Source of the DNA: Gp6-AA40 sp035647075
GTDB lineage: Bacteria > Acidobacteriota > Vicinamibacteria > Vicinamibacterales > UBA2999
Reading direction: 5' to 3'
Length of the DNA: 64,000 nt
Assembly (NCBI GenBank): GCA_035647075.1
Contig: DASROF010000027.1
Span: 1 to 64,000, forward strand
Of the stretch, positions 33,469 to 42,947 are shown piece after piece. The notes beneath the pieces are model-generated. The model ran no database searches, was not told the origin of the DNA, and saw only the letters and a list, made by a program, of their open reading frames with translations. Both the position numbers and the translations under genes were made by a program. How positions within the stretch are numbered: the stretch's first letter is position 1; the number at the start of each line of letters is the position of its first letter.

Positions 33469-34407
33469 TCAGAGCCAGAGACGATCCGCCACGAGTGCTC
33501 CGAGCAGAATCGGCAGATACGTAATCGAGAAGAGAAAGAGTGCGCGCGCGTTTGGCATCGAGCGCTCACGCGCGAAGCGAAGCGTCAGCCAGACGAACAG
33601 CAACCCCAGCGCAGTCGCGACGATCGCATACGGAATCCCCGCGAGACCGACGACTGCGGGAAGAAGGCTGACCGGCCAGAGCGCGGCCGTGTAGATCAGC
33701 GCTTGTTGGCCTGTTCGCCGCCCGTCTGGTTCGAGCACCGGCAGGAGCGGGATGCCTGCGTTTGCGTAATCGTCGCGAAATAGCCAGGCGATCGCCAGGA
33801 AGTGCGGCATCTGCCAGAAGAACACGATCCCGAACAGTACGAGTGCCGGCAGCGTAATCCGCCCTGTTGCCGCGGTCCATCCGATCACCGGCGGCAGCGC
33901 GCCTGGGATCGCGCCGACGAGAGTGGCCAGCGACGTGCGGACTTTCAACGGCGTGTACACGAGCACGTAGCTGATCAACGTGGCCGCCGCCACCGCAGCC
34001 GCTGTGACGTTCACGAGCAGCGCGAGCTGAGCAAGGCCCATGACTGACAGCAAGACGCCGAACCAGGTGCCGTCGGCGACGCCCAGCCTGCCGCCCGGAA
34101 GCGGCCGCGTACTTGTCCGTCGCATCAACGCGTCCGTGCGGCGTTCCCACACCTGGTTGAGCGCCGCGGCGCCGCCGGCCACGAGTGCTGTCCCGACGAG
34201 CGTGTTCAGCAGCAGTGCGATTTCGACGCCTGAGGGGGACGCGAGATACAGGCCGGCCAGCGTGGTCGTCAGGACGAGCAGATTCAGGCGCGGCTTCGTC
34301 AGCATCACGAAGTCCGCGAATCGGCGTTCGGTAGCCATTGTCACCGAGGCATTGGCACCAGCCGTCGGTCGCCGGTGCACGGTGGCGGCGGGTGCACTGG
34401 TCTTCAC
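33469..34407 (-). CDS. ctaB: Protoheme IX farnesyltransferase (heme O synthase)
   Basis: 312 aa UbiA-type membrane prenyltransferase that adds the hydroxyethylfarnesyl tail to heme b. First Asp-rich-type motif NQVWERRTDALMRRTSTRPLPGGRL and VYTPLKVRTSLATLVGAIPGALPPVIGW are diagnostic; FFWQMPHFLAIAWLFRDDYANAGIPLLP follows. The N-terminal 25 residues are non-conserved, so translation could begin at an internal ATG (MATERRF). Start overlaps ctaA by 4 bp. Confidence 0.95.
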   Translation of the reverse strand: MKTSAPAATVHRRPTAGANASVTMATERRFADFVMLTKPRLNLLVLTTTLAGLYLASPSGVEIALLLNTLVGTALVAGGAAALNQVWERRTDALMRRTSTRPLPGGRLGVADGTWFGVLLSVMGLAQLALLVNVTAAAVAAATLISYVLVYTPLKVRTSLATLVGAIPGALPPVIGWTAATGRITLPALVLFGIVFFWQMPHFLAIAWLFRDDYANAGIPLLPVLEPDGRRTGQQALIYTAALWPVSLLPAVVGLAGIPYAIVATALGLLFVWLTLRFARERSMPNARALFLFSITYLPILLGALVADRLWL

Positions 34408-35420
34408 GCGCGCGCTCCGGGCCTGTTCGGCACGGAAGGTCCGCCAACAACGGCAGCGTGGGGCTGGTTCCGCCGGATTGCGGTGCCTTCGACAGCAGAC
34501 CCACCGAATCCATCCACAGAAGCAAAACGGGATCGGTGAGCACGCAGCGCAAGGACGAGCGACGTCACCAGCACGCTTGCGCCTGTGACCACGTGCAGCG
34601 AGTTGATGATGTAGTGCTTCTCAGTGAGCACGGTGTAGGCACCGAGCGTGACTTGCGCCGTCAGCAGCGCCAGCAGCAGAACCACTGGACGTACGAGCTC
34701 ACCGCGCCCCCGGTGGTGGTAGAAGACGTGCCCGGCCGTCGCGACGATCAGCAGGCTTGTCACGAGCGCCCCGACACGATGCGCGAAATGGATGGCGATC
34801 TTCGGATCCCAGTGCGGCGGAATGAGATGACCGAAGGCGAGAGGAAAGTCGGGGATGGCCAGCCCGGCGTCGGTGTGCCGCATCGTCGCCCCGATGAGGA
34901 CCTGAACGTAGATCCAGCCGGTCGTGACAATGGTGAGTTTCCGCAGCACGTCGTCATCAGAAGGCAAAGCCGTTGTGCGGTGAGTCCACCCGCGCGACGT
35001 CACCAGCGCGATTGCCGTGGTCAGACAGAACACGATCTGCGCCAGGCTGGCGTGTGCGATCGAAATCGGCTCCGGAAGGTACCAGAGCACCGTGATGCCG
35101 CCGAGGATGCCCTGCGCGATGACGGCGGCCAGCGCGATATAGCCAAGCCGCCGCACCCAGGCGCGAGGCTCTGCCCGCCACAGCCAGACCGCCAGCACCA
35201 GAATCAGAAAGCCGACCGTGCTTGCAATGAGGCGATGCGAATGCTCGAAGCGGATGCCCCCGACCATCTTGTCGAGCGGGAACGTGAACATGAAGTGGCC
35301 GTACGTGTTGGGCCAGTCGGGAACCGACAGGCCGGAGCCAGTGCTCGTGACGAGACCACCCGCGAAGATGAGCACGGCCGTCGAGAGCGCGACGAGCCGC
35401 GTGTAGAGCCTGAATGCCAT
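34404..35420 (-). CDS. ctaA: Heme A synthase (COX15/CtaA)
   Basis: 338 aa, about eight helices in two four-helix halves. GGLVTSTGSGLSVPDWPNTYG and FEHSHRLIASTVGFLI in the first half and ATMRHTDAGLAIPDFPLAFG and IHFAHRVGALVTSLLI in the second hold the heme-ligand histidines and the E/H motif. Converts heme O to heme A for aa3 oxidases. The last 40 residues are a polar tail with no family match. ATG directly follows the stop of the cupredoxin-like gene. Confidence 0.94.
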   Translation of the reverse strand: MAFRLYTRLVALSTAVLIFAGGLVTSTGSGLSVPDWPNTYGHFMFTFPLDKMVGGIRFEHSHRLIASTVGFLILVLAVWLWRAEPRAWVRRLGYIALAAVIAQGILGGITVLWYLPEPISIAHASLAQIVFCLTTAIALVTSRGWTHRTTALPSDDDVLRKLTIVTTGWIYVQVLIGATMRHTDAGLAIPDFPLAFGHLIPPHWDPKIAIHFAHRVGALVTSLLIVATAGHVFYHHRGRGELVRPVVLLLALLTAQVTLGAYTVLTEKHYIINSLHVVTGASVLVTSLVLALRAHRSRFASVDGFGGSAVEGTAIRRNQPHAAVVGGPSVPNRPGARA

Positions 35421-36182
35421 CTAACTTTTGAACGTGAATGAAATATCGCTGGTTTGCTTGTCGCCGATGGTTACCGTCTGCGTCTGCGTGCCGAGCTTCT
35501 CGTGCCACGCCTCCACCGTGTACGTCCCCGGCGGCAGTCCTTTCAACTCAAAGCGGCCGTTGCCAGTGGTGACGGCATAAAACGGGTGGTCGAGCACGCC
35601 GACGAACGCGTTCATCCATTTATGGACGTCGCACTTGAACGGGATCATGACTTCCTTGGTGCTGAACACGTGCGTGTGCTTGATGCCCGCCAGTTGATGC
35701 GCCATGTTGAACTCGCGATTCTGCTGCGGTATCGCGTGCACGTTGTGAAGCGTGTCGTCGCTGCTGAGAATCTCGAGCGTCTGGCCCACCTGGATGCCGA
35801 GCACGTGCGGGACGTAGCGGCATCCTTTCTGATCCAGCACGACCGCGCTGGCCGGCACTGGAAAGACGCGATTGCCGAGCCCGTCCTTCACGTAGACGAA
35901 CACATTCTGCAGAGTGGAATCGCTGCCCACGACCACGCTCTCAGTCGCATTCTTTGGCTGCTTTTCGCAATACGGATCGGAATCCATGGTGATCGACTGG
36001 GCGGCCGGAGCCTTTCCATCCAGTTTCACTACACCGGTGATCGTTCCGGCTGTGGCCGGATCGACCGGATTGGCAACGACAGCGGACTGCGTCGGCGGCG
36101 GTTCTTCCTTGCTGCACGCGCCGGCGACGAGCGCCAGGCCAACCGCACAGCCGGTGATGACACGGACAAACGGCGATCTCAT
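35421..36182 (-). CDS. Lipoprotein with cupredoxin-like copper site
   Basis: 253 aa. A lipobox LVAGAC puts the lipidated cysteine at 23. The middle is a cupredoxin-type beta barrel with a plausible type-1 copper set: H146 in SDDTLHNVHAIP and C184-x2-H187-x2-M190 in PFKCDVHKWM. The C-terminus (about 204-253) is a carboxypeptidase-regulatory-like fold (GNGRFELKGLPPGTYTVEAWHEKLG). Upstream of ctaA-ctaB-DUF420, so a copper carrier or electron carrier for cytochrome oxidase is inferred. GGAG lies 8 bases before the ATG. Confidence 0.75.
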   Translation of the reverse strand: MRSPFVRVITGCAVGLALVAGACSKEEPPPTQSAVVANPVDPATAGTITGVVKLDGKAPAAQSITMDSDPYCEKQPKNATESVVVGSDSTLQNVFVYVKDGLGNRVFPVPASAVVLDQKGCRYVPHVLGIQVGQTLEILSSDDTLHNVHAIPQQNREFNMAHQLAGIKHTHVFSTKEVMIPFKCDVHKWMNAFVGVLDHPFYAVTTGNGRFELKGLPPGTYTVEAWHEKLGTQTQTVTIGDKQTSDISFTFKS

Positions 36183-36227
36183 GGGGTGGACTCCGAACCC
36201 CTAATTATCCCTGAACGGAGGCGCGGA

Positions 36228-37613
36228 TTAAGGGGTGCCGCCGGCCGCCTCGATCTTGCGGAGCACCCGGTCCTGCATCCACTGCGCGCTCCACCAGTCC
36301 ACCGGCGTCACCTGCTCGCCGCCCACGAGCGTCGTGAAGTGGAGGTGGTCGCCGCCGGCGAGTCCGGTCTGACCGCTGCGTCCGATTTCCTGACCTTTAT
36401 CGACTTTGTCACCGACTTTGACGCCAATGGACGAGAGGTGCCCGTAGAGCGACTGCACGCCGAGTCCATGGTCGATGATGACGCAGTTGCCGTAGATGCC
36501 GAGATCGGCCGCGTGAACCACGACCCCGCGCTGCGCGGCGGAGACGGGAACGTTCGCCGTGACGGCGAGATCGAACCCAAGGTGGACCTGCTGGTCCACT
36601 TCCTTGCCCTTATAGATATAGGTCCTGGCGTCCGCAAACTGCGCCTGTACGGCCGAGTTGCCGAGCTGCTGGAACGCGTCCTTGAACATCAGCTGGGGTG
36701 AGCTCTTGCGCGCGAGTTCGCGGATGTACTGGTTGTTCTTCTGCCGCAGGTCGCGATTGATCTTCAGAAATCCGGCGAGCAGGTCGTCAGTTGGAATCTG
36801 TTCGTCAGGCGAGGCGGACGCGATCGCCGGGACGACGCGCTGAAGGAAGCGATCGTCGATTTCGATGCGGCTCTTCTTGTACTGCTTTGGGAAGACGCGG
36901 TAATCGAGCGGCACGACGACCTGATTGCCGGCCACGTCGCGGGCGAATACCTCCATCTTCGTGTCGGTCGGCTGATCGTAGAGCAGCGCGAAAAACGCAA
37001 CGCGAAGCGCCGGATCGCCGGTAATCCCGGCACCCGCAGCGGGGAACGCGGGGTATTCCTTGTCGCCGACGCGGACGCCCGCCTGGACGTCCTCAGGCGT
37101 CACTCTGAACACGGCGAACTCGCTGCCGCCGAGGTTGATGAAGTGAAAGGTGGAGAGCACGGCGACCGTTGGTGGCTCCAGTCGCACCTGCACATCGCGC
37201 GTCGTGGTCGATTCGACCTGGCGGAGTCCCCAGAGCACTGGCCGTGCCGCGTGCACGACGATCCGCGCTGAACCGGACTTCAGATCCGGAATCGCGCGCT
37301 TGCCGATCGGACGCATGACGATCAGCCTGTCGGCCGGGTCCTTACCCGTGGCTGGAGCATCGGGATTGACCGCAAACACGGGATATGTCTTCCCGCCCTG
37401 TTCGAGGCCGACATCCACGCGTGAGAACTTCCCACCCGGCGCCTGCACGACCATCTCCAGCGTGCCAGCCTGGCCGATGAATTTGCCCGGCTGCCGGATT
37501 TCGATGGCTGGTCCGTCCATCCGTCCGGCCCAGAACCAGCCGGCGGCGACGACGATCAGGGCCAGAAGGATCAGCGAGAAGAGGAATTTGAGAAGGCCAC
37601 GCATCCTCCGCAT
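36228..37613 (-). CDS. M23 family metallopeptidase with N-terminal membrane anchor
   Basis: 461 aa. One N-terminal helix (LLKFLFSLILLALIVVAAGWFWAG), a large beta-rich periplasmic region (about 35-320), then an LytM/M23 domain: QVHLGFDLAV (HxxxD), VIIDHGLGVQSLYGHLSSIGVKVGDKVDKGQEIGRSG, and the second zinc motif GDHLHFTTLVGG. All metal ligands are present, so it is likely an active endopeptidase on peptidoglycan crosslinks. Downstream of the O-antigen ligase-like gene on the same strand with 27 bp between. Confidence 0.88.
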   Translation of the reverse strand: MRRMRGLLKFLFSLILLALIVVAAGWFWAGRMDGPAIEIRQPGKFIGQAGTLEMVVQAPGGKFSRVDVGLEQGGKTYPVFAVNPDAPATGKDPADRLIVMRPIGKRAIPDLKSGSARIVVHAARPVLWGLRQVESTTTRDVQVRLEPPTVAVLSTFHFINLGGSEFAVFRVTPEDVQAGVRVGDKEYPAFPAAGAGITGDPALRVAFFALLYDQPTDTKMEVFARDVAGNQVVVPLDYRVFPKQYKKSRIEIDDRFLQRVVPAIASASPDEQIPTDDLLAGFLKINRDLRQKNNQYIRELARKSSPQLMFKDAFQQLGNSAVQAQFADARTYIYKGKEVDQQVHLGFDLAVTANVPVSAAQRGVVVHAADLGIYGNCVIIDHGLGVQSLYGHLSSIGVKVGDKVDKGQEIGRSGQTGLAGGDHLHFTTLVGGEQVTPVDWWSAQWMQDRVLRKIEAAGGTP

Positions 37614-37640
37614 GATATCGCGCCGATCACACTGCTCCGG

Positions 37641-38930
37641 TCAGGAATGACTCGCCCGCGGCGGTAGAGACATCCGGAGGCCGCCAATGACGAGTAGTGC
37701 GATCGCCAGATTCATGCGCAGGCTGGCGATCGCGCGGGCGGCGATCAGCACTTCGGTCATCGACAGGATCTGGAACGCGGCCACCGATATCAGGGCCGCG
37801 CTGCTGAACAGCCGCTGCTGGCGGCCTCCCGATCGCCAGGCGCGCACCAGGGCCCGCACGACGACGAACCAGAGGAATAGCCATGCGGCGAGGCCCGGCA
37901 CGCCGCTTTCGGTGAGGACGTGCAAGAGGGCGTTGTGCGCATGCCACCCATGCAGATGAAAGTCGAGGTCCGCCCGCGTGCCTGGCATCTGGTACGCCAC
38001 TTCATCAAACGTGCCTACGCCGATCCCGAAGAGCGGATGCGCCAGGAACATGTGCCAGGCCTCCCCCCAGACGCGCTGGCGCAGATCGATTCCGGGATTC
38101 CGAGACCGATCAAAAAAGGTCGAGGTGATGAATGCGAAGACGCGGAGGTTGGTCGCAATCATGACGGCGCCGCCGACGGCCGCTACACCCATCAGCCACG
38201 CCCAGCGCTTCCAATATCCGAGATTGGCGAGGCACACCGCGATCGTCGTCACGGCGAAGACGAGCGCTCCCATCCGCGAGAGGAGCAGGTAGTTCGCGGC
38301 GCCCGCACCGATCCAGGCAGCTCCGTTCAGCCAGGAGGCCCATCGCCGTTGCTCGCCGATAAACCGGGCGAATAGAAACGGCGCGAACAGGTTGAAGACC
38401 CACGTGAGCTGCAGCTTGCCATCCCAGGCCACGGTTGGAATATGAAGCGGAATCTGATCGAGGCCTTCGGCAATACGCCAGGCGATGACGCGTGCCGAGA
38501 GGTAGAGCATGCCGATCGCCGTCACGATCCACACGGCGTCGGCCAGTCGTTCGTCTTCAAGGAGATGCGTGAGGTACCAGCAGAACCCGGCGATCGCGAC
38601 GACACATCCGAGCGACCTGAGGCTGAGTGTTCGCTCCGGCGAGAACATCGTCGACAACGCAAAAGCCGCGAGGAGAGCGGCAAGCGGTGGATAGAGGAGC
38701 GCGGTTCGAGTCGGCCGCCTCAGGTTGATACGCCTGCTGACCATCAGCACCGGCAGCGAGACCGCGAACGCCACGAGGTACAGCCACGGCCACGCTGCCG
38801 ACGGATTCGGTTCGCCGAAGGTGGTGAGCCCATCGCCCGTGACCAGGAGGAACACGCCGGCGACTACGCACCACCCGCCAAACCTGGCGAGGTCCGACTG
38901 CACGGACGCTAGAATAGTGTAAATATCCAC
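37641..38930 (-). CDS. O-antigen ligase/polymerase family protein (Wzy_C)
   Basis: 429 aa with about ten to twelve membrane helices and the Wzy_C signature loop: HPLFGIGVGTFDEVAYQMPG, then HGWHAHNALLHVLTESGVPGLAAWLFLWF. WaaL ligases and Wzy polymerases share this fold. Next to an ABC-type O-antigen exporter, a ligase role fits better than polymerase, but this is inference. GTG start only 2 bp from the ATG of the divergent permease. Confidence 0.82.
   Translation of the reverse strand: MDIYTILASVQSDLARFGGWCVVAGVFLLVTGDGLTTFGEPNPSAAWPWLYLVAFAVSLPVLMVSRRINLRRPTRTALLYPPLAALLAAFALSTMFSPERTLSLRSLGCVVAIAGFCWYLTHLLEDERLADAVWIVTAIGMLYLSARVIAWRIAEGLDQIPLHIPTVAWDGKLQLTWVFNLFAPFLFARFIGEQRRWASWLNGAAWIGAGAANYLLLSRMGALVFAVTTIAVCLANLGYWKRWAWLMGVAAVGGAVMIATNLRVFAFITSTFFDRSRNPGIDLRQRVWGEAWHMFLAHPLFGIGVGTFDEVAYQMPGTRADLDFHLHGWHAHNALLHVLTESGVPGLAAWLFLWFVVVRALVRAWRSGGRQQRLFSSAALISVAAFQILSMTEVLIAARAIASLRMNLAIALLVIGGLRMSLPPRASHS
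38910..38915 (+). promoter_or_regulatory. Predicted -10 for the polysaccharide exporter genes
   Basis: TAGAAT within an AT-rich patch (38910-38925) that also encodes the first codons of the divergent ligase gene; it lies 17 bp before the permease ATG. No good -35 is seen. Confidence 0.35.
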
Positions 38931-38932
38931 GA

Positions 38933-39739
38933 ATGGTGATCGACGCGCTCGTCGCCCCGTTCCAGGTCCTCGCGCGTCAGCGCCCTGTGATCACCACGTT
39001 CGTGCAGCGCGAAATTCGCACGCGCTACGTGACGTCGGCGCTTGGCGTCGGCTGGGCGCTGATTCGGCCGCTCTCGCTGCTTGTCCTCTATACCTTCGTT
39101 TTCTCGTACGTGTTGAAGGTGAAATTCGGCGGGAACAGCCGCTCTGACTTCGCGTTCAATCTGTTCTGCGGCCTGGTGCCCTGGCTGGCGTTTTCCGACG
39201 GCATTACCCGGGCCACGACCGCGATCGCGGAGCAGGCGCCGCTCGTGAAGCGAGTGCGCTTTCCGTCCGAGATCCTGCCGATCCACCAGGTACTCGTCTC
39301 CCTCGCGCTGGAATCGCTCGGCCTGGTGATCCTGCTTGCCGCCTTGATCGTCGTCGGACGGGCGCCCGGCTGGCCGCTGCTGACGGTGGCAGCAATTGCC
39401 ATTCCTCAGTTCCTGTTCACGGCCGGGATCGCATGGGCCGTGGGCGCGCTGTCGGTGCTCGTGCCGGATACGCGGCAGTTGGTGAGCTTCGGACTTGTCT
39501 TCTGGATGTATGCGACCCCGATCGTTTACCCGTTGGAGATCGTGCCCGAACAGTTTCGGTGGCTCTATCAGCTCAATCCGCTGGCGTACCTTGTTGGAGC
39601 GTATCGCGGCGCGGTGCTCCACCATCAGGTCCCGGCGCTGGTACCCTTTGCCGCCTTCTGCGCGACCTCTCTCGTCATCTTCATCGCCGGATATTGGGTC
39701 TTCAACCGGTTGAAGTACGAGTTCGCGGACGTGCTTTGA
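38933..39739 (+). CDS. wzm: ABC-2 type polysaccharide exporter permease (Wzm/TagG-like)
   Basis: 268 aa with six membrane helices; REIRTRYVTSALGVGWALIRPLSLLVLYTFVFSYVLKVKFG is the typical N-terminal block, followed by LFCGLVPWLAFSDGITRATTAI and LNPLAYLVGAYRGAVLHH. Moves undecaprenyl-linked glycans across the inner membrane with the ATPase that starts in its stop codon (TGATG). Confidence 0.9.
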   Translation: MVIDALVAPFQVLARQRPVITTFVQREIRTRYVTSALGVGWALIRPLSLLVLYTFVFSYVLKVKFGGNSRSDFAFNLFCGLVPWLAFSDGITRATTAIAEQAPLVKRVRFPSEILPIHQVLVSLALESLGLVILLAALIVVGRAPGWPLLTVAAIAIPQFLFTAGIAWAVGALSVLVPDTRQLVSFGLVFWMYATPIVYPLEIVPEQFRWLYQLNPLAYLVGAYRGAVLHHQVPALVPFAAFCATSLVIFIAGYWVFNRLKYEFADVL

Positions 39740-41025
39740 TGAGCGAACCAGTCATCGAGCTCGAGCACGTCTCCAAGTCGTACAAGATCTACCGGAATCC
39801 CCGACATCGTGCGATCGAAATGCTCCTGCCGGGTGCTCCGGTTCTTCACACCAACTTCCCGGCGCTCCAGGACATCAATCTTCGTGTCGAGCGCGGCGAG
39901 ACGCTCGGTGTCGTCGGCGCGAATGGATCCGGGAAGAGCACGATGCTCCAGATCGTCGCCGGCATCGTTCGTCCCACCAGCGGACGCGCAACCGTGCGCG
40001 GCCGGGTGTCGTCGCTGCTCGAGCTCGGCGCGGGGTTTCATCCGGAGCTCACCGGTCGTGAGAACGTCGAGATGTTCGGGACGATCATTGGCGTGCCGCT
40101 GCAGGAAATACGTCGACGCCTGCCGGACATCGAGCGCTTCGCCGGTATCGGCGAGTTCATCACCCAGCCGGTCAAGGTGTATTCGAGCGGCATGTTCGTG
40201 CGGCTGGCGTTTGCCGCGGCGATTCACGTCGACCCCGACATCATCCTCGTCGACGAAGCGCTGTCCGTGGGCGATGCCGTGTTCCAGCACCAGTGCCTGC
40301 TCCGAATTCGTCAGATGCAGGCCAATGGCACGACGATCGTGTGTGTCAGCCATGACATGGGACTGATCAAGGCGATCAGTTCCTCCGTCGTGCTGCTCAA
40401 CGCCGGACGGATCATCGCCGAGGGAGAAGCGGCGGAGATGGCGAGCCTGTATTTCGCCAGGGCGTCGGCCGAGATTGCGAAAGCGGAAGCGCCAGAGGGG
40501 CCCGTACCGACGATGGCACCCGAGTCGGAGACGGTGAGCTTTCAGACCGACGCCAGTCTCGACGCGCGTGTCCGTGTGTTCCGCCATGGCACCGGCGCAG
40601 CCAAGATCCGGAGCATCGAGCTGATCGATTCCTGCAGTCGTCCGACGACCGCCGTCGAGTTCAATGACGAGGTGATGTTGCGCGTCCACGTCGAGTATCT
40701 GGCCGACGTGCCGAGCAGCATCGTCGGCTTCGGATTCAGGGACCGCAACGGTACAGAGCTGGTCGGGACGAACACGTTCGAAGAGGGGGTCACCCTGCCA
40801 TCTCGTGTCGCCGGCTCGACGCTCGTCGTTGAGTTCCGTCTCAGGCTTCCGCTCATTCCTGGCACGTACAGCGTCAGTAGCGCTATTGCCGCGGATCGGT
40901 ACACGAGGGCCTATTTCGACTGGATCGACAACGCCCTGGTGGTCACCGTCTCGCCGCCGCCGTCCGGCAAGGCGATCCATGGACAGGTATGGCTGCCGGT
41001 GGACGTCTCGGTGCATCCGTCATGA
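39739..41025 (+). CDS. wzt: ABC transporter ATPase with C-terminal glycan-binding domain (Wzt)
   Basis: 428 aa. Residues 1-245 are the NBD: Walker A GANGSGKST (60-68), YSSGMFVRLAFAAAIHVDPDIILVDEAL (signature plus Walker B) and VSHDMGLIK. Residues about 285-425 are a beta-sandwich Wzt_C domain (VMLRVHVEYLADVPSSIVGFGFRDRNG, YSVSSAIAADRYTRAYFDWIDNAL), which in characterised systems recognises the finished, end-capped O antigen. Indicates an ABC-dependent O-polysaccharide pathway. Confidence 0.92.
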   Translation: MSEPVIELEHVSKSYKIYRNPRHRAIEMLLPGAPVLHTNFPALQDINLRVERGETLGVVGANGSGKSTMLQIVAGIVRPTSGRATVRGRVSSLLELGAGFHPELTGRENVEMFGTIIGVPLQEIRRRLPDIERFAGIGEFITQPVKVYSSGMFVRLAFAAAIHVDPDIILVDEALSVGDAVFQHQCLLRIRQMQANGTTIVCVSHDMGLIKAISSSVVLLNAGRIIAEGEAAEMASLYFARASAEIAKAEAPEGPVPTMAPESETVSFQTDASLDARVRVFRHGTGAAKIRSIELIDSCSRPTTAVEFNDEVMLRVHVEYLADVPSSIVGFGFRDRNGTELVGTNTFEEGVTLPSRVAGSTLVVEFRLRLPLIPGTYSVSSAIAADRYTRAYFDWIDNALVVTVSPPPSGKAIHGQVWLPVDVSVHPS

Positions 41026-42947
41026 GCGCCGACACTCGTCCGGACGAACCGGGGTCGGTGGACCAGGAACTGCTCACCGAAATCGAGCACCTGTCGCGGC
41101 TGGTCGCGGACCAGGAGCGCATCGTGACCGCTGCCGTCAACGAAATGCGCCGCTCGCACGCGGCGCTTGGCTGGCGTGCCCAGCTCCGGTTCGAAAAGAT
41201 TGGCGCGCGGCTGCTGCGCAATCCACTGACGCGCGAGCCGTATCGGATGGCGCGGCGGGCGTTCGAAATCTGGGTCGACCACGGGTTCGTGGACATCTTC
41301 CGGTTCGCCAAACGCAAGATCGGTTCTGCCGCCCGCGGTCGTTCCTTGAGCGTGGACGATCACACCTGGGAACCACCGGAGCCGGACGAATACCGGCAGT
41401 GGCTGCAGCGTAACGTGCCGACCGCCGATGCGTACGCCGCGATGCGCGTGGCCCGGGCGGCGTTCAAGGACGCACCGCTCATCAGCGTGGTGATCGCAGG
41501 CGATCCTCCGGAGACGCCTGCTGCACGCCGCACGATCGAGTCGATCCACGCTCAGATCTACGACCGGTGGGAACTATGTACGGCGCCTACCCATGCAGAA
41601 GCGTTTCGTGGGGCAACCGGCGCCGTCATTGCCTTCGTCAACGTGGGCGATGTGCTTGTTCCGGAAGCGCTCTTTGAGGTCGTCAAACGTCTGAACGACG
41701 ACCCGGCGGCCGACATTGTCTATTCGGATCAAGATTTCATCGACGCGGCGGGCCGACTCTTCGATCCATTTTTCAAGCCGGAGTGGGATCCGGAGTTGCT
41801 GTTCTCGACCAACATCCTCGGCCCGTTCACCGTGATGCGACGTCGTGTGGTTGAGCGCGCCGGCGGGCTCAGGCCAGAGCTCGGCGCCGGCCAGCCCTAC
41901 GATCTGATGTTGCGGGCCAGTGAACAGACGCAGCAGATTCACCACGTGGCCAAAGTGTTGTGCCATCTGGGGCCCCGCGAGGCGACCAGGGACCGGATCG
42001 TCTGGCGTCACGCGGCGGCGCGCGACGAACGACGCGCGCTCGATGAGGCACTGGCCCGCCGGCAGCGTCCCGGCTGTGTGGAACCGCTGTTCACGACGCG
42101 CGGACCTCGTTGCTACACCACGCGATTCCGCCTGACGCAGCGGCCGCTCGTGTCCATCATCATCCCGACCCGGGATCAGGCAGCGCTGCTGCGGACGACG
42201 ATCGACAGCATCCTGACGCGCACCGATTATGACGCGTACGAAATCGTGGTCATTGACAACAACAGCGTTGAACCGGACGCGGTTGCCTATCTTGCGTCAC
42301 TGCGGCCTCCGTGTCAGGTGCACCGGTGGACCGCTCCGTTCAACTATTCGGCGATCAACAACTTTGGCGTCCGCCAGGGGCGCGGCGAGCAGCTGCTGTT
42401 TCTCAACAACGATGTCGAGGTCCTTCGCGCTGACTGGTTGACCGCGATGCTCGAGTACGCGCAGTTCGACGCGGTCGGATCAGTGGGGGCCAAGCTGCTC
42501 TACACAGACGGCACCATCCAGCACGCTGGCGTGGTGCTGAACGTCGGCGGTGTCGCGCAGCACGCCTTTCGCTGCACGGCGAAGGAAGTGCCCGGCGTTC
42601 CGCGACTGGCCGAGCTGCCACGGAACTGCAGCGCCGTGACCGGCGCCTGCATGATGGTGCCGCGACGGGTCTTCGACAAGGTTGGAGGCTTCGACGAGGC
42701 TCTCCGGGTCGTGCTCAACGATATCGACCTGTGTCTGCGCATTCGCGAGCATGGGTACGAGGTCGTCTACACGCCACATGCGCTTCTCTACCACCACGAG
42801 GGCGCCAGCCGCGGCCGTGTCCATCCGCCTGAGGACGAGGAGCGCTTCGTCGCGCGCTGGTCGGCGCAGCTCGGGCGCGTCGATCCGTACTACAACCCCA
42901 ATCTCAGCGACACACGTGAGGATTGGAGCCTGAAGCTGGATTTATAG
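41022..42947 (+). CDS. Tandem-domain glycosyltransferase family 2 protein
   Basis: 641 aa from the ATGA overlap with wzt. A predicted N-terminal helix (SVDQELLTEIEHLSRLVADQERIVTAAVNEMRR) is followed by a degenerate GT-A domain (about 160-330: SVVIAGDPPETPAARRTIESI, DIVYSDQDFID, FFKPEWDPELLFSTNILGPFTVMRR) and a complete GT2 domain (about 375-610: VSIIIPTRDQAALLRTTIDSIL, EIVVIDNNSV, LLFLNNDVEVLRADWL, TGACMMVPRRVFDKVGGFDEALRVVLNDIDLCLRI). Probable polymerising or bifunctional O-antigen enzyme. Confidence 0.88.
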   Translation: MSADTRPDEPGSVDQELLTEIEHLSRLVADQERIVTAAVNEMRRSHAALGWRAQLRFEKIGARLLRNPLTREPYRMARRAFEIWVDHGFVDIFRFAKRKIGSAARGRSLSVDDHTWEPPEPDEYRQWLQRNVPTADAYAAMRVARAAFKDAPLISVVIAGDPPETPAARRTIESIHAQIYDRWELCTAPTHAEAFRGATGAVIAFVNVGDVLVPEALFEVVKRLNDDPAADIVYSDQDFIDAAGRLFDPFFKPEWDPELLFSTNILGPFTVMRRRVVERAGGLRPELGAGQPYDLMLRASEQTQQIHHVAKVLCHLGPREATRDRIVWRHAAARDERRALDEALARRQRPGCVEPLFTTRGPRCYTTRFRLTQRPLVSIIIPTRDQAALLRTTIDSILTRTDYDAYEIVVIDNNSVEPDAVAYLASLRPPCQVHRWTAPFNYSAINNFGVRQGRGEQLLFLNNDVEVLRADWLTAMLEYAQFDAVGSVGAKLLYTDGTIQHAGVVLNVGGVAQHAFRCTAKEVPGVPRLAELPRNCSAVTGACMMVPRRVFDKVGGFDEALRVVLNDIDLCLRIREHGYEVVYTPHALLYHHEGASRGRVHPPEDEERFVARWSAQLGRVDPYYNPNLSDTREDWSLKLDL

